64,000 nt of DNA from Amoebophrya sp. A120 (lineage: Eukaryota > Sar > Dinophyceae > Syndiniales > Amoebophryaceae). How positions within the stretch are numbered: position 1 is the stretch's first letter; the number at the start of each line of letters is the position of its first letter. Made by a program: the position numbers and the translations under genes. Below the pieces are notes generated by a model, which worked only from the letters and a program-made list of their open reading frames with translations, did not search any database and was not told the origin of the DNA. Below, in pieces: positions 1 through 11,430 of the stretch. The DNA lies in assembly GCA_905178155.1 (NCBI GenBank), contig CAJINV010000001.1:14504158-14568157 (forward strand), in the 5' to 3' direction.

Positions 1-678
1 GCGGTCTGCCTTCCACTCATCCAGTGCACGCTCGAGGCGACTCAGGTGCTCGCTTGCCGCGACTTGATGCTGGGAGGAGATTGCGTCTTCCTGTGGTTCT
101 TCGTCGTCCTCCTTGTCTCTACCATCAACATCTGAGTTGGCGTTCACGAAGCGGAAGCTCCTGCGCAAGTTTCCCGTGCTTGTCCAGGCTTTCTTCGCGT
201 CGGGCGCAGCTGCGGGATCGTTCCCGGCGGCCGCAGCAGCTGGCCATTTCGCTTTGTTGGCTCCGTACTTTTCCACGAAGTAGGTTAGGGAGGTATTCTG
301 GAACTGCACAAAAGGACGAGAAGTTGTTGATGCATCGTGTTCATCTTCCACATCTGGTTGTGCAATAAAAGCACTAGCACTCTGCTCAGCCAGCTTGTGA
401 TGCACAATGGCGGGGGGCTGCAGAAGGAGATCGAAAGAAGGAAACGCCTGCGCTTGCTGGCGTTCGTGTGCGCCATAGGACGCGGTCCCTGACCCTGGTG
501 CGGGTGCAACAAGCAGCTCGGCGTGTGGGGATATTTGGCCGAGCGGAAAAATTCCACCCATGTCAACGCCGAACTCGGCTATGTTGAATTGCAGCCAGAA
601 CGTATGCAACAGCAGACAACTTTGCAAAAAATGGCTGATGGATGCCAGCGCTGAAGGTATTTTTGCATTTGATTTCAT
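1..678 (-). CDS. Secreted hypothetical protein, 3' end cut by window edge
   Basis: An open frame of 226 codons runs on the minus strand from an ATG at 678-676 to base 1 without a stop, so the C-terminus lies outside the window. An alternative in-frame ATG sits at 723-721, and the nearest upstream stop is at about 772. The N-terminus (MKSNAK, then a run rich in Leu, Ile, Ser and His over about residues 8-35) looks like a signal peptide. The mature part has an Ala-rich stretch, an acidic DKEDDEEPQED patch and a charged C-terminal helix with SEHLSRLERALDEW. Codon use is even and free of stops, unlike the other five frames. I do not recognise a family. It is co-oriented with the next gene and separated from it by about 475 bases. 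Confidence 0.6.
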   Translation of the reverse strand, partial: MKSNAKIPSALASISHFLQSCLLLHTFWLQFNIAEFGVDMGGIFPLGQISPHAELLVAPAPGSGTASYGAHERQQAQAFPSFDLLLQPPAIVHHKLAEQSASAFIAQPDVEDEHDASTTSRPFVQFQNTSLTYFVEKYGANKAKWPAAAAAGNDPAAAPDAKKAWTSTGNLRRSFRFVNANSDVDGRDKEDDEEPQEDAISSQHQVAASEHLSRLERALDEWKADR

Positions 679-1152
679 CGCTCTACAGGTGCTAAAAACA
701 GCTGTGAAATAAAAGCGATCCATATTAACGTCGTGTGTGACATTATGCACCACGGTATGATGACGTAGGAACTAGAGCGATTCTATCTTACGACCTCGGG
801 CACCATCAGCAAGAACATCAGATTGACTATAACGCGCTGCCACTGCTATATCTACTTGATGCTGATATAAATGAATGTGCGTGTCGTGCACCTGTCTTTT
901 CCTCCTAAGTCACATCGTGCCTGTTTTCTCCTCGGAAACATCAACCTCCACCAAAATTTGCCTGCTGCCACTGCTGCATACATGGAGAACTTCACCCTTT
1001 CACAGCGGCGCAACACGCGCAGGTATCCACGAGGAATCATCACCACCGACACCACAACTTTACCAGGATTTATTTTTCTAGTTTCTTTTTCACTGAATTG
1101 CATGCATTTGTTGTACGACATGAGAGGACGCCGACGTCGATGGTGATTCCAT
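679..1152. other. Intergenic stretch
   Basis: This stretch lies between the stop of the 1153-6250 gene and the start of the left-edge gene. Short open frames exist on both strands but none has convincing composition or splice context. I see no RNA gene or repeat here. Confidence 0.5.
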
Positions 1153-4100
1153 CTAGGATAACAGGGCGCCGCGCACGATCTGGTCATCGACAGCTGGCGT
1201 TGATGCCCGTAAGTGGCACTCGAATGATGCAGGAAAATCGCGGTCGCCCTTTTCATCGATTTGTGATGTGGTTCCTGACGCATTTCTAACCTTCGAGTTG
1301 GTTCGTTGCATAGGCGAGCTTGAAGTTGCCGTGTCGAGAACACGTATTACTTGCGTGAAGTAATTGTGTATTGGCTCGTATGGCGCGTCGTCGGGATACA
1401 CCGAGCGAAGGGGAGTTGTGATTTCCTGAAGCTGCCGGCGAAGGTCTTTACGCGTTTGTGTTATTTTCTTTTGGAGACTTTGATTTTCTTTCTGCGATTG
1501 GTCGTTCTTCCAGAGCCAATCTTCCATAGCCCAGTCGAGAGAGCACAGGGATCGCTGAAGCCAACCGGCAATGATATGGATGCGTAAAAAGGGTGAAGCG
1601 CGAAGCTTTCTGCGCAACATATATTTTCCAGCTCACATTGTGCATGGCAAAATGCAGCAATGTTGACGAATGTGATTTTTTAATTCGCAAAGCTTAACTT
1701 TTCAAAGTGCGTCGACACCCAGTCGATCCTTTCGCAATCCTGTAGGTCAGGAAATACAATCTTGCGTGACATCTCCACAGTGTTAAATACGGAATTCTCT
1801 TGCGTGTAGTCATCACAAATGCAAAAAAAAAAATCTATAATCAAACGTATACGTAAAAAATTCTTCATCAAACAAACTTCACCCGTGCAGTCGATACGTT
1901 CATCATCCATACCGTACCACTTTGTCCACGACCTCTTGACTTTGCTCATGTTTGATGGCATTTGCTTCGTGCGTTGCTCGTTGGCGAAACTCGCCGATCG
2001 TTTCGTCCGTGTTGAAAAGCGAGAAGACGAGTGAGCTGAGAAAGGGATGCATTTTCGTAAAATCCGTTACCACATCGCCATCGCGCTCGTACTTACCAAA
2101 CAAGCACACCGAAGCGCCGAAGCGCTGCTCCTCATGATGGTCCTTCTCAACGTTTATTTTCATTGGTGATAATTGCAGCAGCTGGTGTTGGTCATCTTTG
2201 GTCCTTTCATTTGCCTTTGGTTGTGGTTCCATTTGCAGCTTCAGCTCCATCTGCTCCTGGTGTTCTTCGTCGACGCCTACGTCAAAAATTTCTTTGAGCA
2301 TGACAAACAAGGGCTCATTGCCCTCCTCGTCATTTTCCGGCAACTCGACGGGAGAGTCGTCTTTGCCATGCACGACCACTCGGCCCTCCCACCAAACACG
2401 GTCCTTCCGCAGCATGATAACGGCGTCCGCCGCGAGGGTCGCGAGCTGCGTCAGCGGTTCCGCCCGGTCCAACAGGTGAATGCGATGCACTTGCGAACGG
2501 GCTGTGTTCTCCGGGTCGAACAGCAGCCATGCGCGCTGCGAGTTGTCCCGGGCTTGGCTGTACCCGGGAGCGCCGATCATGTCACGGCCGGGCACGAGGC
2601 CGCTGTCTTGGATCCATTTTTTCGTCACGACCCCGAATTTGATGCGAAATTTGCGAAACAACTCCACCCGCGGCAGTGCCTGATGCCGGTCCGCACTGCG
2701 CCAAAAGTGCCGCACACCCTTCTCACTGCTATCTGCGAGGAAACCCCGCTTGTATTGGCCGGACGACATATGAAAAGACACAACTCGTGGTCCTATCTCG
2801 AATTACTCCCGAAACGCTGCGTCAGTGCTTGGATTTAAGTAGCTACATCCGAACTCCTGCATGTAATCAATGCTGTTCCTAAGCAACAAGAAAACAAGAT
2901 ACAGATAGGCAACAGCATAACGTCTTTCCCTTTGAAATAGAATTGATGTAGAGAGCGGGTAGTTCGAGCACGGTGGGCGAGGACGTGTCGAGTTGCATAC
3001 AACACTTCAAACACGGTATCCGCACCATCATATCCACCAACGTCTATCAGCGTCGCGACCTTTTGTTTGCTCTGAGACAGGCTTTTTGGTGCCGCAGGTG
3101 AGGACGGACGAGATGTCAGGTCGTCCAGCTCATGCTCAGGATGCTGGCCGCGCTCGTTGTTCTTGCTGGTATTTATTTCAACATCTGCTCCATCCCCGGC
3201 GGCACTCTGCAGGATATCGACGTCTGCACCTGGTTTGTAGCTTGTGGAACCGTCACGATTTCGGGTAAAACGCGGCACGCCCACTGCACCCTCACCGGAA
3301 ACTGATTCTTCGGCGATCAGCTCGGGGTCCAGCACCAAGTCTCCACCGCGCTGAATGCGCTTTCTCTGCGTCAGAAACTCCCGTGTGCGTCCGTAGAAGG
3401 CAGTCGTGAACGCTGCGCGGACACTGACACTCACGTCAGCCTGGCCTAGACTACTTGTGGAGGTCGAGGAGAAAGATTCACTGTGTTCTTCTTCTATCGC
3501 AGAAGAAGATGTTGATGTAGCTGCCGTGCGACCATACGCAATTCCTAGACGAGGTGTTGACGTCGAGCCGGACAAATTGTCGTTTGGAACGTCAACTTGT
3601 TCATCAGCAGATTTTCCCGTTTGATGCTGCTGGTGGTACACGCTCGGCTGCTTGGGCGCACGTGCCTGCGCACGACGGCCCACGTAACGCCGATCGGGCC
3701 TCTGCGTCGCACCTCCGAGGACCGGGTCGCCTGCGTGATGGTCGTCGAAGCCCGACTCATTTTCAGCGGATCGGGATCCCGATTCAGACAGCATTTTTGC
3801 TTCGGTTGATGGCATGTGCCGAATTGGCATCGGGGGATTTGAAGCAGTCTGCAGTTTCCGGACCAGAGCGGCGGGAAGTGGATGCACCTCCGGGTCGCCA
3901 ACTGTGAAGACATATCAAAACGAAGTATCCCCCTCTTCCATATGTGGAATGAAAAATTTAGCACGGCGGGCTTGAAGTACACAAAAAATGATCAGGTTTA
4001 TCTTAATCTTCCGCGAACCAAATATAAATAAGCATAGAAGGGGCCTGCGCAGTCTAGCGATCGAAGCTGCACGACAGACATCTCTGCCTCTACGCTTACC

Positions 4101-6250
4101 TCTAGCAGGCTGCGGCGCATTGAAGCAGACTACGGTTAATAGAGTGCTCCCGTTGAATGACACCTCTTTTGCCGTTCCCCGTGCCCGTATGCAAAACAGA
4201 AGAGGTTTGCGGCTACAAACTAGCTCAGAAATCGAAGAACATCCCGACAACTTGTGTGTGGACGGGGGGGTCTCCCCCATCATAAGACATCACGGTGGTT
4301 CACTTGTTGCGACATCGCGAGGTCGAGCAACAGTGGAAACGGAGAGCCCTTCAAGATCCACTCCTCCAGAAGGGACGGCGCGTCCTTTTGCAGGCCCAAG
4401 ACAGGACCGTCCCGGACACAGTCTACCAGGGAAAACTGTTGCGCCGGTTCTTCGGAAGTAGATGATGCACCGTTTCTTGTCGTGCTGGACGAGGTAGAAG
4501 TTGCTTCGGCTAGTACTTTTCTGTTTCTCAACTCTCGGAGACGGAAAATTGCGTTGTCCTTACCAATCAGTGCAGCCAGCAGATCGGCGTCCGACACGAT
4601 GTCCGGCTTTTCTCGCTCGGTATCCAGGTTATATAGCAGGTCGACCAGGGACCGCTCACAGGCGGTCAAAGCCGGCTGCGTCGAGGAGGCGAGGCGCTCG
4701 TGGTCTCCTTCTTGTGAAGATGTTTCCACCTGGCGGGGGGTCTTTCCCCCTTTCTTTCGTTTTTCGGTAGTTTTCTGTATTGGCACTAGATTTGCCTCGT
4801 CGCGCTCGCGCGCCTGTTCGCGCAGGTTGAGATCAAGAAATATCTGCCACAGGCCACGGTTGGTAGCCCCGATTTCTCCACTGACGCGCCGGCAGCACTC
4901 CTCCTCAATCACGGGAAAGATTTTGATGTCTGTCGGATCCTCCTCTTCGGGGGCGGAGGGAACCTCCTCGTCTGAATCCTCCGCGTCGTCAACCAACTCG
5001 TGTCCCCGCTGCCCCCATCTCGCATCTGCGGGGTCCCAGGTCAGCAGTTGTGCACTGCACTGCTTTCGGTACAGGAGCCGCGGGTTGGCGTCCAAGCGGT
5101 TGTCGTGGTTGCGCAGGACGCAGTGCGCAAACCGTTCCTGCAGGCGATCCTCCACGATGACCGCAGACACCCCTACCAACGCACGGATCTCTGCCAGTAG
5201 CGTCGCGGAAAAAATGTCCAACTCCTCGAAGTCGACCGCAGACGTTTTTGGTACGTCGACCTCGTTCTGTCCAGCAGCGCTCGCTGCAGCTGATCCAGGC
5301 TCCTCCGGCCCACCGCTCGTGCCACCCGCCTCGAGTTCCGCCCAGCCCTCGAGCGCGTGCACGCGCTCCAACCGTCCGAACCGCGCGAGCGTGTCGCGGT
5401 ACCGCCACAAGGCCCCGCGCTGCATTCCGAACACAAACGCGAAGAGGTGCGGAAGCGCCTCCGAGACAGTGCGTTTCGACGTTTTCTGCACCAGCTTCTT
5501 GGACGACGAGGTGCCGGTGGTCATGTCCCCTCCCTCTGCTACTATTGGGTTGTCAAAAATAATATCCTGCCGGAAATCCAATTTAAACTGCTCATACGCC
5601 TCCTTGGAGGAGCTGCGAATCAAATACTCCAGGCTGAGCCTCCCGACCTCGCAGCTGGTCCGGAACAGCTCGCCTGTTTCGTTCCGGAGCGGACGAAAGA
5701 GCCGCAGGTCGCGATGTAGATCGAGGCCAAGAGTGTCCAGTAGCGAGATCGGCCCGTAGTCGCCTGGATTCGCGAGCGCGTCGACGCCGAACCGCTTCCG
5801 CAGCGTTTCCCGCAGAATCCCGTCGCGCAGGACGTGCTCGTCGGCGCGAAGATGCGTGTACTCCTGCCACCGGTAGTTGTTCAGGCCCCAGACAGCGGAG
5901 TGCAGCAAGGAGCTGGTCAGCGCTTTCTCGCTGCGGAGCAGTGTGTTCTGGGGGTATTTGCGCTCCGGCATGTGATCCATAGCCACCGCCGCATGCGGGT
6001 TCAGATGCAGTATCAAGTACGCCGAGTGCGACACGTCGCGGCAAAACGAGAAGTCGATCCGGTCCCATTTCTGACTGTCCTCGGGGTCAACCTGATACTG
6101 AAACGGCTGCGAAGCCTTCACGAGGGGAAACGTAAAGAACAAGAAGAAGGCCAATGGAAAAATGATTTCAAGGTGGACACCATGAACCGACGAAAAAAAA
6201 CATTGCCACAGACAAGGTATAAAACTAGGCACTATCACTAGGCGACTCAT
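1153..6250 (-). CDS. Large signal-anchored hypothetical protein, five exons
   Basis: Model: exons 6250-4294, 3901-2922, 2796-1918, 1796-1699 and 1609-1153, summing to 4371 nt (1456 aa). All introns are GT-AG and in phase, with donors GTGATG, GTTATG, GTACGG and GTTAAG. The start ATG at 6250 precedes a hydrophobic segment at residues 29-44, either a long signal peptide or a signal anchor. Residues about 55-400 form a well-structured region, followed by acidic and Ser-rich linkers. Exon 2 contains LIDVGGYDGAD (about residues 937-947), which resembles the SAM-binding motif I of FkbM-type methyltransferases; this is a weak analogy. The last exon has a coiled coil (SQKENQSLQKKITQTRKDLRRQL). Uncertainty: a stop at 2805-2803 is reachable with another acceptor, and an ATG lies at 2769, so this could be two genes (6250-2803 and 2769-1153). 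The gap would then be only about 34 bases, so I favour one gene. Function unknown. Confidence 0.6.
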
Positions 6251-6660
6251 TGCAAATACCCGACCAAATGCAAGAAATATATGAAAACCTAGTACCTAGC
6301 TACAACAAAAAAATGGGTAGAGAATTGCGAACGCGTCCGAGGAGGATCACAGACACAGGTCTGGTAAAGATGATCCATCTCTCAACAACTACACCACTAT
6401 CATCCTCCTAGCAAGCTATCTTCAGACTGCTGCTCTTCCCATAATATCTGAAAAGGGAACAAGACAAATTTGGAGGTAGAGATCGTTGTTTGTGCTTTCA
6501 AACTGAAAACAGATTCGACGACTACAATATGGAAGATGAAAAAATACACTGAACTTGCACAGACGAAATCAAGATGACCACGAAATCGGAAAATTGACCG
6601 ACCATATTTTTTCTTGCCGCCACGAGGTACAAGTACAATCTACTACAGATACTGAACTTA
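6251..6660. other. Intergenic stretch
   Basis: AT-rich spacer upstream of the large secreted-protein gene. It would hold that gene's promoter and 5' UTR, but I see no TATA-like or other recognisable element. Confidence 0.4.
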
Positions 6661-7035
6661 TTACCGCTGCATTGTAGTGTGATGGCTTTGACGGTTGCAA
6701 GAGAAAAAGCGGGTAGCTACGAATGTCGCGCTTCCGTTCAATGCTGGCGCATTGCCATTGGCATTTTTCGATTCATTGATGTATACAGGAGGAACGTCCT
6801 CGAGCACGGGTGATTTTATTTTGTGTTCTTCCACAGAAGTTGTTGATGTTTTCTCTTTTCTCTCCGATCGGACGGGCATATTCTTGATATTCTCTTTAAG
6901 TACATGATATGCTTAAGCTTACGTTTTGGTTTTTGAAAATTGAAGTAGACGATGAAGACAAGGACAGAAAAAATTTCTTCCTCTTTGTGGTCCTTAGGTA
7001 TCGGATGACTGACACCCTCGCTTGCGTTGAAATTC
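6661..7035 (-). CDS. Possible small two-exon gene, 5' end unresolved
   Basis: The terminal exon 6882-6661 encodes about 73 residues of good composition (NMPVRSERKEKTSTTS, then KSPVLEDVPPVYINESKN) and ends in TAA. An upstream exon ending at 6923 joins it in phase 0 through a 40-nt intron (donor GTAAGC, acceptor ATCAAG). It would encode a basic then Ser-rich stretch (RTTKRKKFF, SLSSSSTS). The first exon and start codon could not be placed. No family is recognised. The frame could be fortuitous because the region is short and AT-rich. Confidence 0.33.
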
Positions 7036-7331
7036 AGAAATATGTACGAAAAATTCATTCTGCATTTGGACTTTCATTTAATTTGGTCAAAGAAGTATTG
7101 AGATTTTCATTTTGGTTCTGTGCTTTAGGGAGTAGACCGTCGATATGTGCTTAGGGGAGCGCGGGTTTTTCGTGCAGCTACTAGGATATTGTCATGTCTG
7201 GACATTCAAGAAGCTTTTCTGCTAGAACTACAACGTGGATGTCAAACACACATATTTTTCCGAGCGCGAAAAAAACCAACGACTTTGCAGCACATCATCA
7301 GCATGTCTTCTAATCAAGCTTTCGATTACGA

Positions 7332-8002
7332 TTATCCGCTTCCAGATGAAAAATAGCTGGAAAGTCTGCTAAAATATGATGCGCTGCGCTGTTGCTCGTC
7401 GCTCTCTCGAATGCCGTATGGCTGGACGCTGAGCGGGTTGGCAGCGGTATCAGCCATCGTCGCTGCGGCGTCAAGGCCCATCACGCCAACTAATGGTGCG
7501 AAAAAGTTCATGTGCGCCCGCTTCTTGCCTTCGTCTGATCAGAATGTGTTGCATTGCGTCGAAAAAATGTGGGGGAGATTTAGGTCTTTCTACTCTCAAA
7601 CTCAATCGCTCATCAAAGCGCACAGGAATGGCACTACCCACTACGTGAAGCAAGATTCTAGCTTCGAAATTCATTGGTGCATCTTCTAGAAGTTTCGAAA
7701 TCTAAATCAAGAGAAGAAGACTAAAGAAGTGAACTTCCCACCTCCAGCAAAGCAGAACGCATGCAAATCACATCTTCACTCATCATCATTTGGTTCAGGG
7801 CGCTTCTTTTACTATGTAGATGTACGTATTAAAATTGTGACTGTGGTGCGTAAACTATACCCTCTTCGAGATACGTCGCTTGTGCTGGCTTGCCATCTTC
7901 TTCGCCTTCGCTGTCGCTGCCGTCCAGACCCCACCACTCGTTCAGTTCGTCGGCATAATCTGCGGGGGGAACTTCGGCTGATGATTCCTCTTCGTCTGCC
8001 AT
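7332..8002 (-). CDS. Small acidic hypothetical protein, 130 aa, three exons
   Basis: Exons 8002-7861, 7685-7638 and 7534-7332 sum to 393 nt. Both introns are GT-AG and in phase (GAGG|GTATAG to CTTCTAG, and GTGG|GTAGTG to GATCAG). The second intron has a clear pyrimidine tract. The start is the ATG at 8002. The N-terminal 45 residues are acidic (MADEEESSAEVPPADYADE and GLDGSDSEGEEDG). A middle segment, MNFEARILLHVVDEGKKRAH, looks folded, and the tail is Ser/Tyr-rich (SYFSRLSSYFSSGSG). I do not recognise a family. The start lies only 29 bases from the first LTR-like repeat, so the 5' UTR or promoter may overlap that repeat. The middle exon is only 48 nt. Confidence 0.55.
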
Positions 8003-8030
8003 GTTGTACGACCTGTTTTTTTGGCATGAG

Positions 8031-8363
8031 TGTGGACGTGTCAACGTCGAGGACTGTCGCATGAGCGACTACATGCCGTCCTGACAGAGACAACGCGCCT
8101 ATCTAGGTAGGTACCCTCGTGGAGCTACGGAGTTACGTATATGATTCATGCTACTGGCTTCATACCTGAACCCATTCTGGAACTGTGCTCCATTGGTGTC
8201 CATTGTCATGGTTGTAGTGTGTTCCTGTGTGTGGATCCTAGTGGTGTGATCCTACCCATGATCCTACTGCTGATCTTCCTCTAGACCCATCTATATTCTA
8301 GAGCCCTCTGATGATCTTGGAGCATGTAAGGCACTGACATCAGTCCTGTATGGTTGACGTGCA
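8031..8363. repeat. LTR-like direct repeat, copy 1
   Basis: Begins TGTGGACGTGTCAACG and ends TTGACGTGCA. It matches 9895-10229 over its whole length with scattered substitutions and small indels. Confidence 0.85.
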
Positions 8364-9894
8364 ATACACTCCCCTGCTCCAAGTCAGCTGAGTTCTTGGG
8401 CTTCTAGAGTCTTCATCCAAAATGTAAAACAATACATCAGCATGATGGTGGCGCTGAACCACAAAAACTTACATGTGCTTCTTAGTGCACATCTGCATAG
8501 TTGCCGACACAGACATCGCCGATAATGCAACATGACATCAGTAAGAAGATGCTGCTCTGAGCTCTGGCCCGAAACCTTTACGCGGCACGTCCTGAGGTCG
8601 TTGGCATAGAATTTCTTACTTTCCGTATCGGTTTCCTTGGTGACGTCAGAAACTTTTCTTGCTTAAGCTTGTTCTTACGGCTGTGCTTTTACTAGGCTAA
8701 GAATACTATGTCGAAGTGCTATGATCGCAACTCTCGACTTCGGTTGCAATCACGGCTGCAATCTGAATAATTAAAACGAGGCATGAAGGCTAATAGGGAA
8801 ACAATGCGAAACGATAGCACTGAGGCCATGATCGCTCCCTATTCTTAGGCTGTTAAATGTCAACTGCGCTCCCATCTCTGGGGCGGTAGAGACGTTTTCT
8901 ACTTTTTAGGCTCCCACTCCCCTGCGGGAAGATACCTGAGAGGAATTTTTCAGAGAACCCCGGGACCACAGGCAATGACGCCTGAGCCGTGAAACTCTTG
9001 CTCGAGTTTTTCTCCAGCGGGGGCTTCTCCTGCATGAATCGCAGGAGCGGGTGCGTGAACCCGTTAGCTAGTTTGAATTTTCTACCGTGCAAAACAGCAA
9101 AAGCCAAAAGGACAATGTCGGCGAAATATTATCTCTAGCTCTACTAAGTCTACTCAAAGCAAGCGACTGACTTCCAGACTGGCTCTATTGTACAAGCAGG
9201 GAGTAAAATAAGTGAAAAGATACCTCACCCCACTATGCTACCGCGCCCTAGGTGCATCGTACTCCTCCTAGTACTGCTTCTGTTTCTGCGTTCGGAATCA
9301 GATCGAACTCTCCACGATCTGCTTCTGGTTGCCCGTGCTGGCGCTCGGACAGTGTTCCTTTCCTTGCCCCTCTGCGTGATTTGTGGCCGCCCGCGCCACA
9401 ACACCCACTAGAGTTTCCTGGTCGACCTCTCTCTGCGAAGAGAGTAGGTCTGAATATCCTGAGTCGGCATTTCCTGAGATGCTTGCGCGTGGCCGTGGCC
9501 CCTCGTGCCACTACAACATCACTCCGACTTTCCTGAGTTCGCGATCATCTGCGACGCCACATGCGTATTGCAGATTTCCCCGCGTGCTAGATTGGCTAGC
9601 ACATATTGCGAACCCGAACTGCTGACCGGCATGGTCATGATTTTGTGCTTCTTTCTTTCCTTCTCGACCTGCAGAGGCATCAATTGCGATAATTGATGTG
9701 CGGAGAGGTTTTTGCCCTTAACTAGCGCCTTGCGCTTCCCTGCCACTCCAGTTGCTGCGGACAAGCCGAAAAGCATGCCGGGGGCGCCTACAGCCACGAG
9801 CTTGGGGAGCTCTCTAATGGTTGGGGGGCTACTACTATTGTGGCCTTGGTAGTTCGTACCTTTCCCTCTAGGGGAATGCTTGGGCTCATAACTC

Positions 9895-10229
9895 TGTGGA
9901 CGTGTCAACGTCGAGGACTGTCGCGCGAGCGATTACATGCCGTTCTCACAGAGAGAACACACCTAAGCTATCTAGGTACGCACCCTCGTGGTACTACGGA
10001 GTTATGTATATGATTCATACTACTGGCTTCATACCTGAAGCCATTCTGGCACTGTGTTCCATTGGTGTCCATTGTCATGGTTGTAGTGTGTTCCTGTGTG
10101 TGGATCCTAGTGGTGTGATCCTACCCATGATCCTACTGCTGATCCTCTAGACCCATCTATATTCTAGAACTCTCTGATGATCTTGGAGCATGTAAGGCAC
10201 TGACATCAGTCCTGTATGGCTGACGTGCA
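9895..10229. repeat. LTR-like direct repeat, copy 2
   Basis: Second copy of the 8031-8363 repeat, same orientation. The following ATA is also shared with copy 1, so the right boundary may be three bases longer. Confidence 0.85.
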
Positions 10230-10310
10230 ATAATGGAGCTGTATCTATCAACTGAAGTGACTCTTCCTACTTCTCGTGTTCTATCTAGTACGGTAAGTTA
10301 GTATTCGTAC

Positions 10311-11430
10311 TTATTGGTATTTATTCAAATACAAATTCATTGAACCACACGAAGCAAAATGACAAAGATCAGCAGGTGGAGGACGATGGTACTCGTGCTT
10401 CTCTGAGGTTGATGCGCCGCAGTCCCCAACGTCTGTTGACTTTGTGCTTGACGAGGAGGAGGAGGAGGACCCGCCCATCAAGAAATTCTTGATGTTTCCC
10501 CTCGTCGCTACGATCACCTTGGCCTCCGCATTTTCTTGTATGGTCGCCCGCAGCTTCTCCTGCGTCACTTTCAAGTTATTAAACGTTACGGAGGCGTACC
10601 TGATAGAAGTTTTTAGAAGATCAACCCTTTGCTCGCTAAATCAGACAGAAGATTAAGTTTAATGTTGTTCTGGAGGTGGAGGTCAATGAGTGATTGAGCC
10701 TAGTACAACTACATGCTAGAACTAGATCTTTTGCTTTTCGTCAAAGAAAAATTATATATTAATCGTATTATCCAATTCTACAATACTTATTGATGCGCTG
10801 TACCATCTTGTGCCGCATTTTCCTTCTTTGTTTGCAAGGCCCTCGAAATGGTGCACTGCTACTCCGGTAACACCCTTAGTCTTCAACAAGGCAGTCTTTG
10901 CCGTCTCTTCGATGTTCTCCACATCGGGAAGCAGGAGAATGCTTGTCTCGATAGTGGCCATTGTGGTGGAAACCGAAACGGTGGAGATGAAGATGGCTCT
11001 TCTAGTACTTGGTTTTCTTGGTGTTGTACCCCCAGCCAGTTCTTTTCACTTTTAACTTTGCCTTTGGACGTCGTCGTGAGGATTCCTTTTGCTTTTCGTT
11101 TTTTGCGAATTCGACTGGACGTGAAAAATAGGCCCGCTGCCGTGAAGAAAAAACTTCTAGTTGGCGCAGTAATTTGATTATGATATTTGCTGGAGCAGGC
11201 ACTCGAACAAGTCGAAAATCCTCGAGGGCTTCACTTTGAACTCGGAGAGCAGATGAAACTGGATGTTTATTGATGGACAAGAACCTCCAATGCGGGTGGA
11301 GGCAAGCTACAGAAAGATGAACGCTCGGCAGGGGTCCTTGGAGCTCGCTGTCGCAACTACGCAGGCCGGAAGCAAAGACAAAGATCGACAGCTTCGACTT
11401 GTTTCGCACACAGTACGCAAAAGTTCCTGG
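10311..11430 (-). CDS. ARMC1-like protein with HMA-type ferredoxin-fold domain (5' exons unresolved)
   Basis: The two last exons are firm: one ending at 10804 and 10635-10311, joined in phase 2 through a 168-nt GT-AG intron (donor GTACAG, acceptor GATTTAG). Together they give a beta-alpha-beta-beta-alpha-beta pattern: TSILLLPD, IEETAKTALLKTKGV, VTGVAVHHFEG, RYASVTFNN, TQEKLRATIQENA, AKVIVAT. This lacks the CxxC metal site of true HMA domains. ALLKTKGV and the strand order recall the C-terminal half of ARMC1 as I remember it; animal ARMC1 is linked to mitochondria. A Ser run and acidic tail follow. Upstream coding segments (for example IIIKLLRQLEVFSSRQRAYF at about 11190-11110) suggest a helical repeat region, but I could not fix their splice sites or the start. 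The family call is by memory of pattern only. Confidence 0.42.

Larger units (their letters stand above)
8031..10229 (-). mobile_element. Possible degenerate LTR retroelement (TRIM-like)
   Basis: Two direct repeats of 333 and 335 bp (8031-8363 and 9895-10229), over 90 percent identical by eye, flank about 1.5 kb. Each begins TGTGGACGTG and ends GACGTGCA, matching the TG...CA ends of LTRs. Internal minus-strand frames (9908-9519, 9511-9248, 9107-8853) are short and interrupted. One has CCGAGGH, faintly like half a gag zinc knuckle. A purine-rich GGAGCAGGGGAG lies next to the 8363 repeat on the minus strand, where a polypurine tract would sit if the element runs minus. I found no clear target-site duplication, no primer-binding site and no reverse transcriptase. 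A tandem-type segmental duplication is the alternative. Confidence 0.4.

Noticed and set aside
4254-5759. 501-codon plus-strand open frame
   Set aside because: Antisense shadow of exon 1 of the 1153-6250 gene; Ser/Arg-rich composition typical of a reverse frame.
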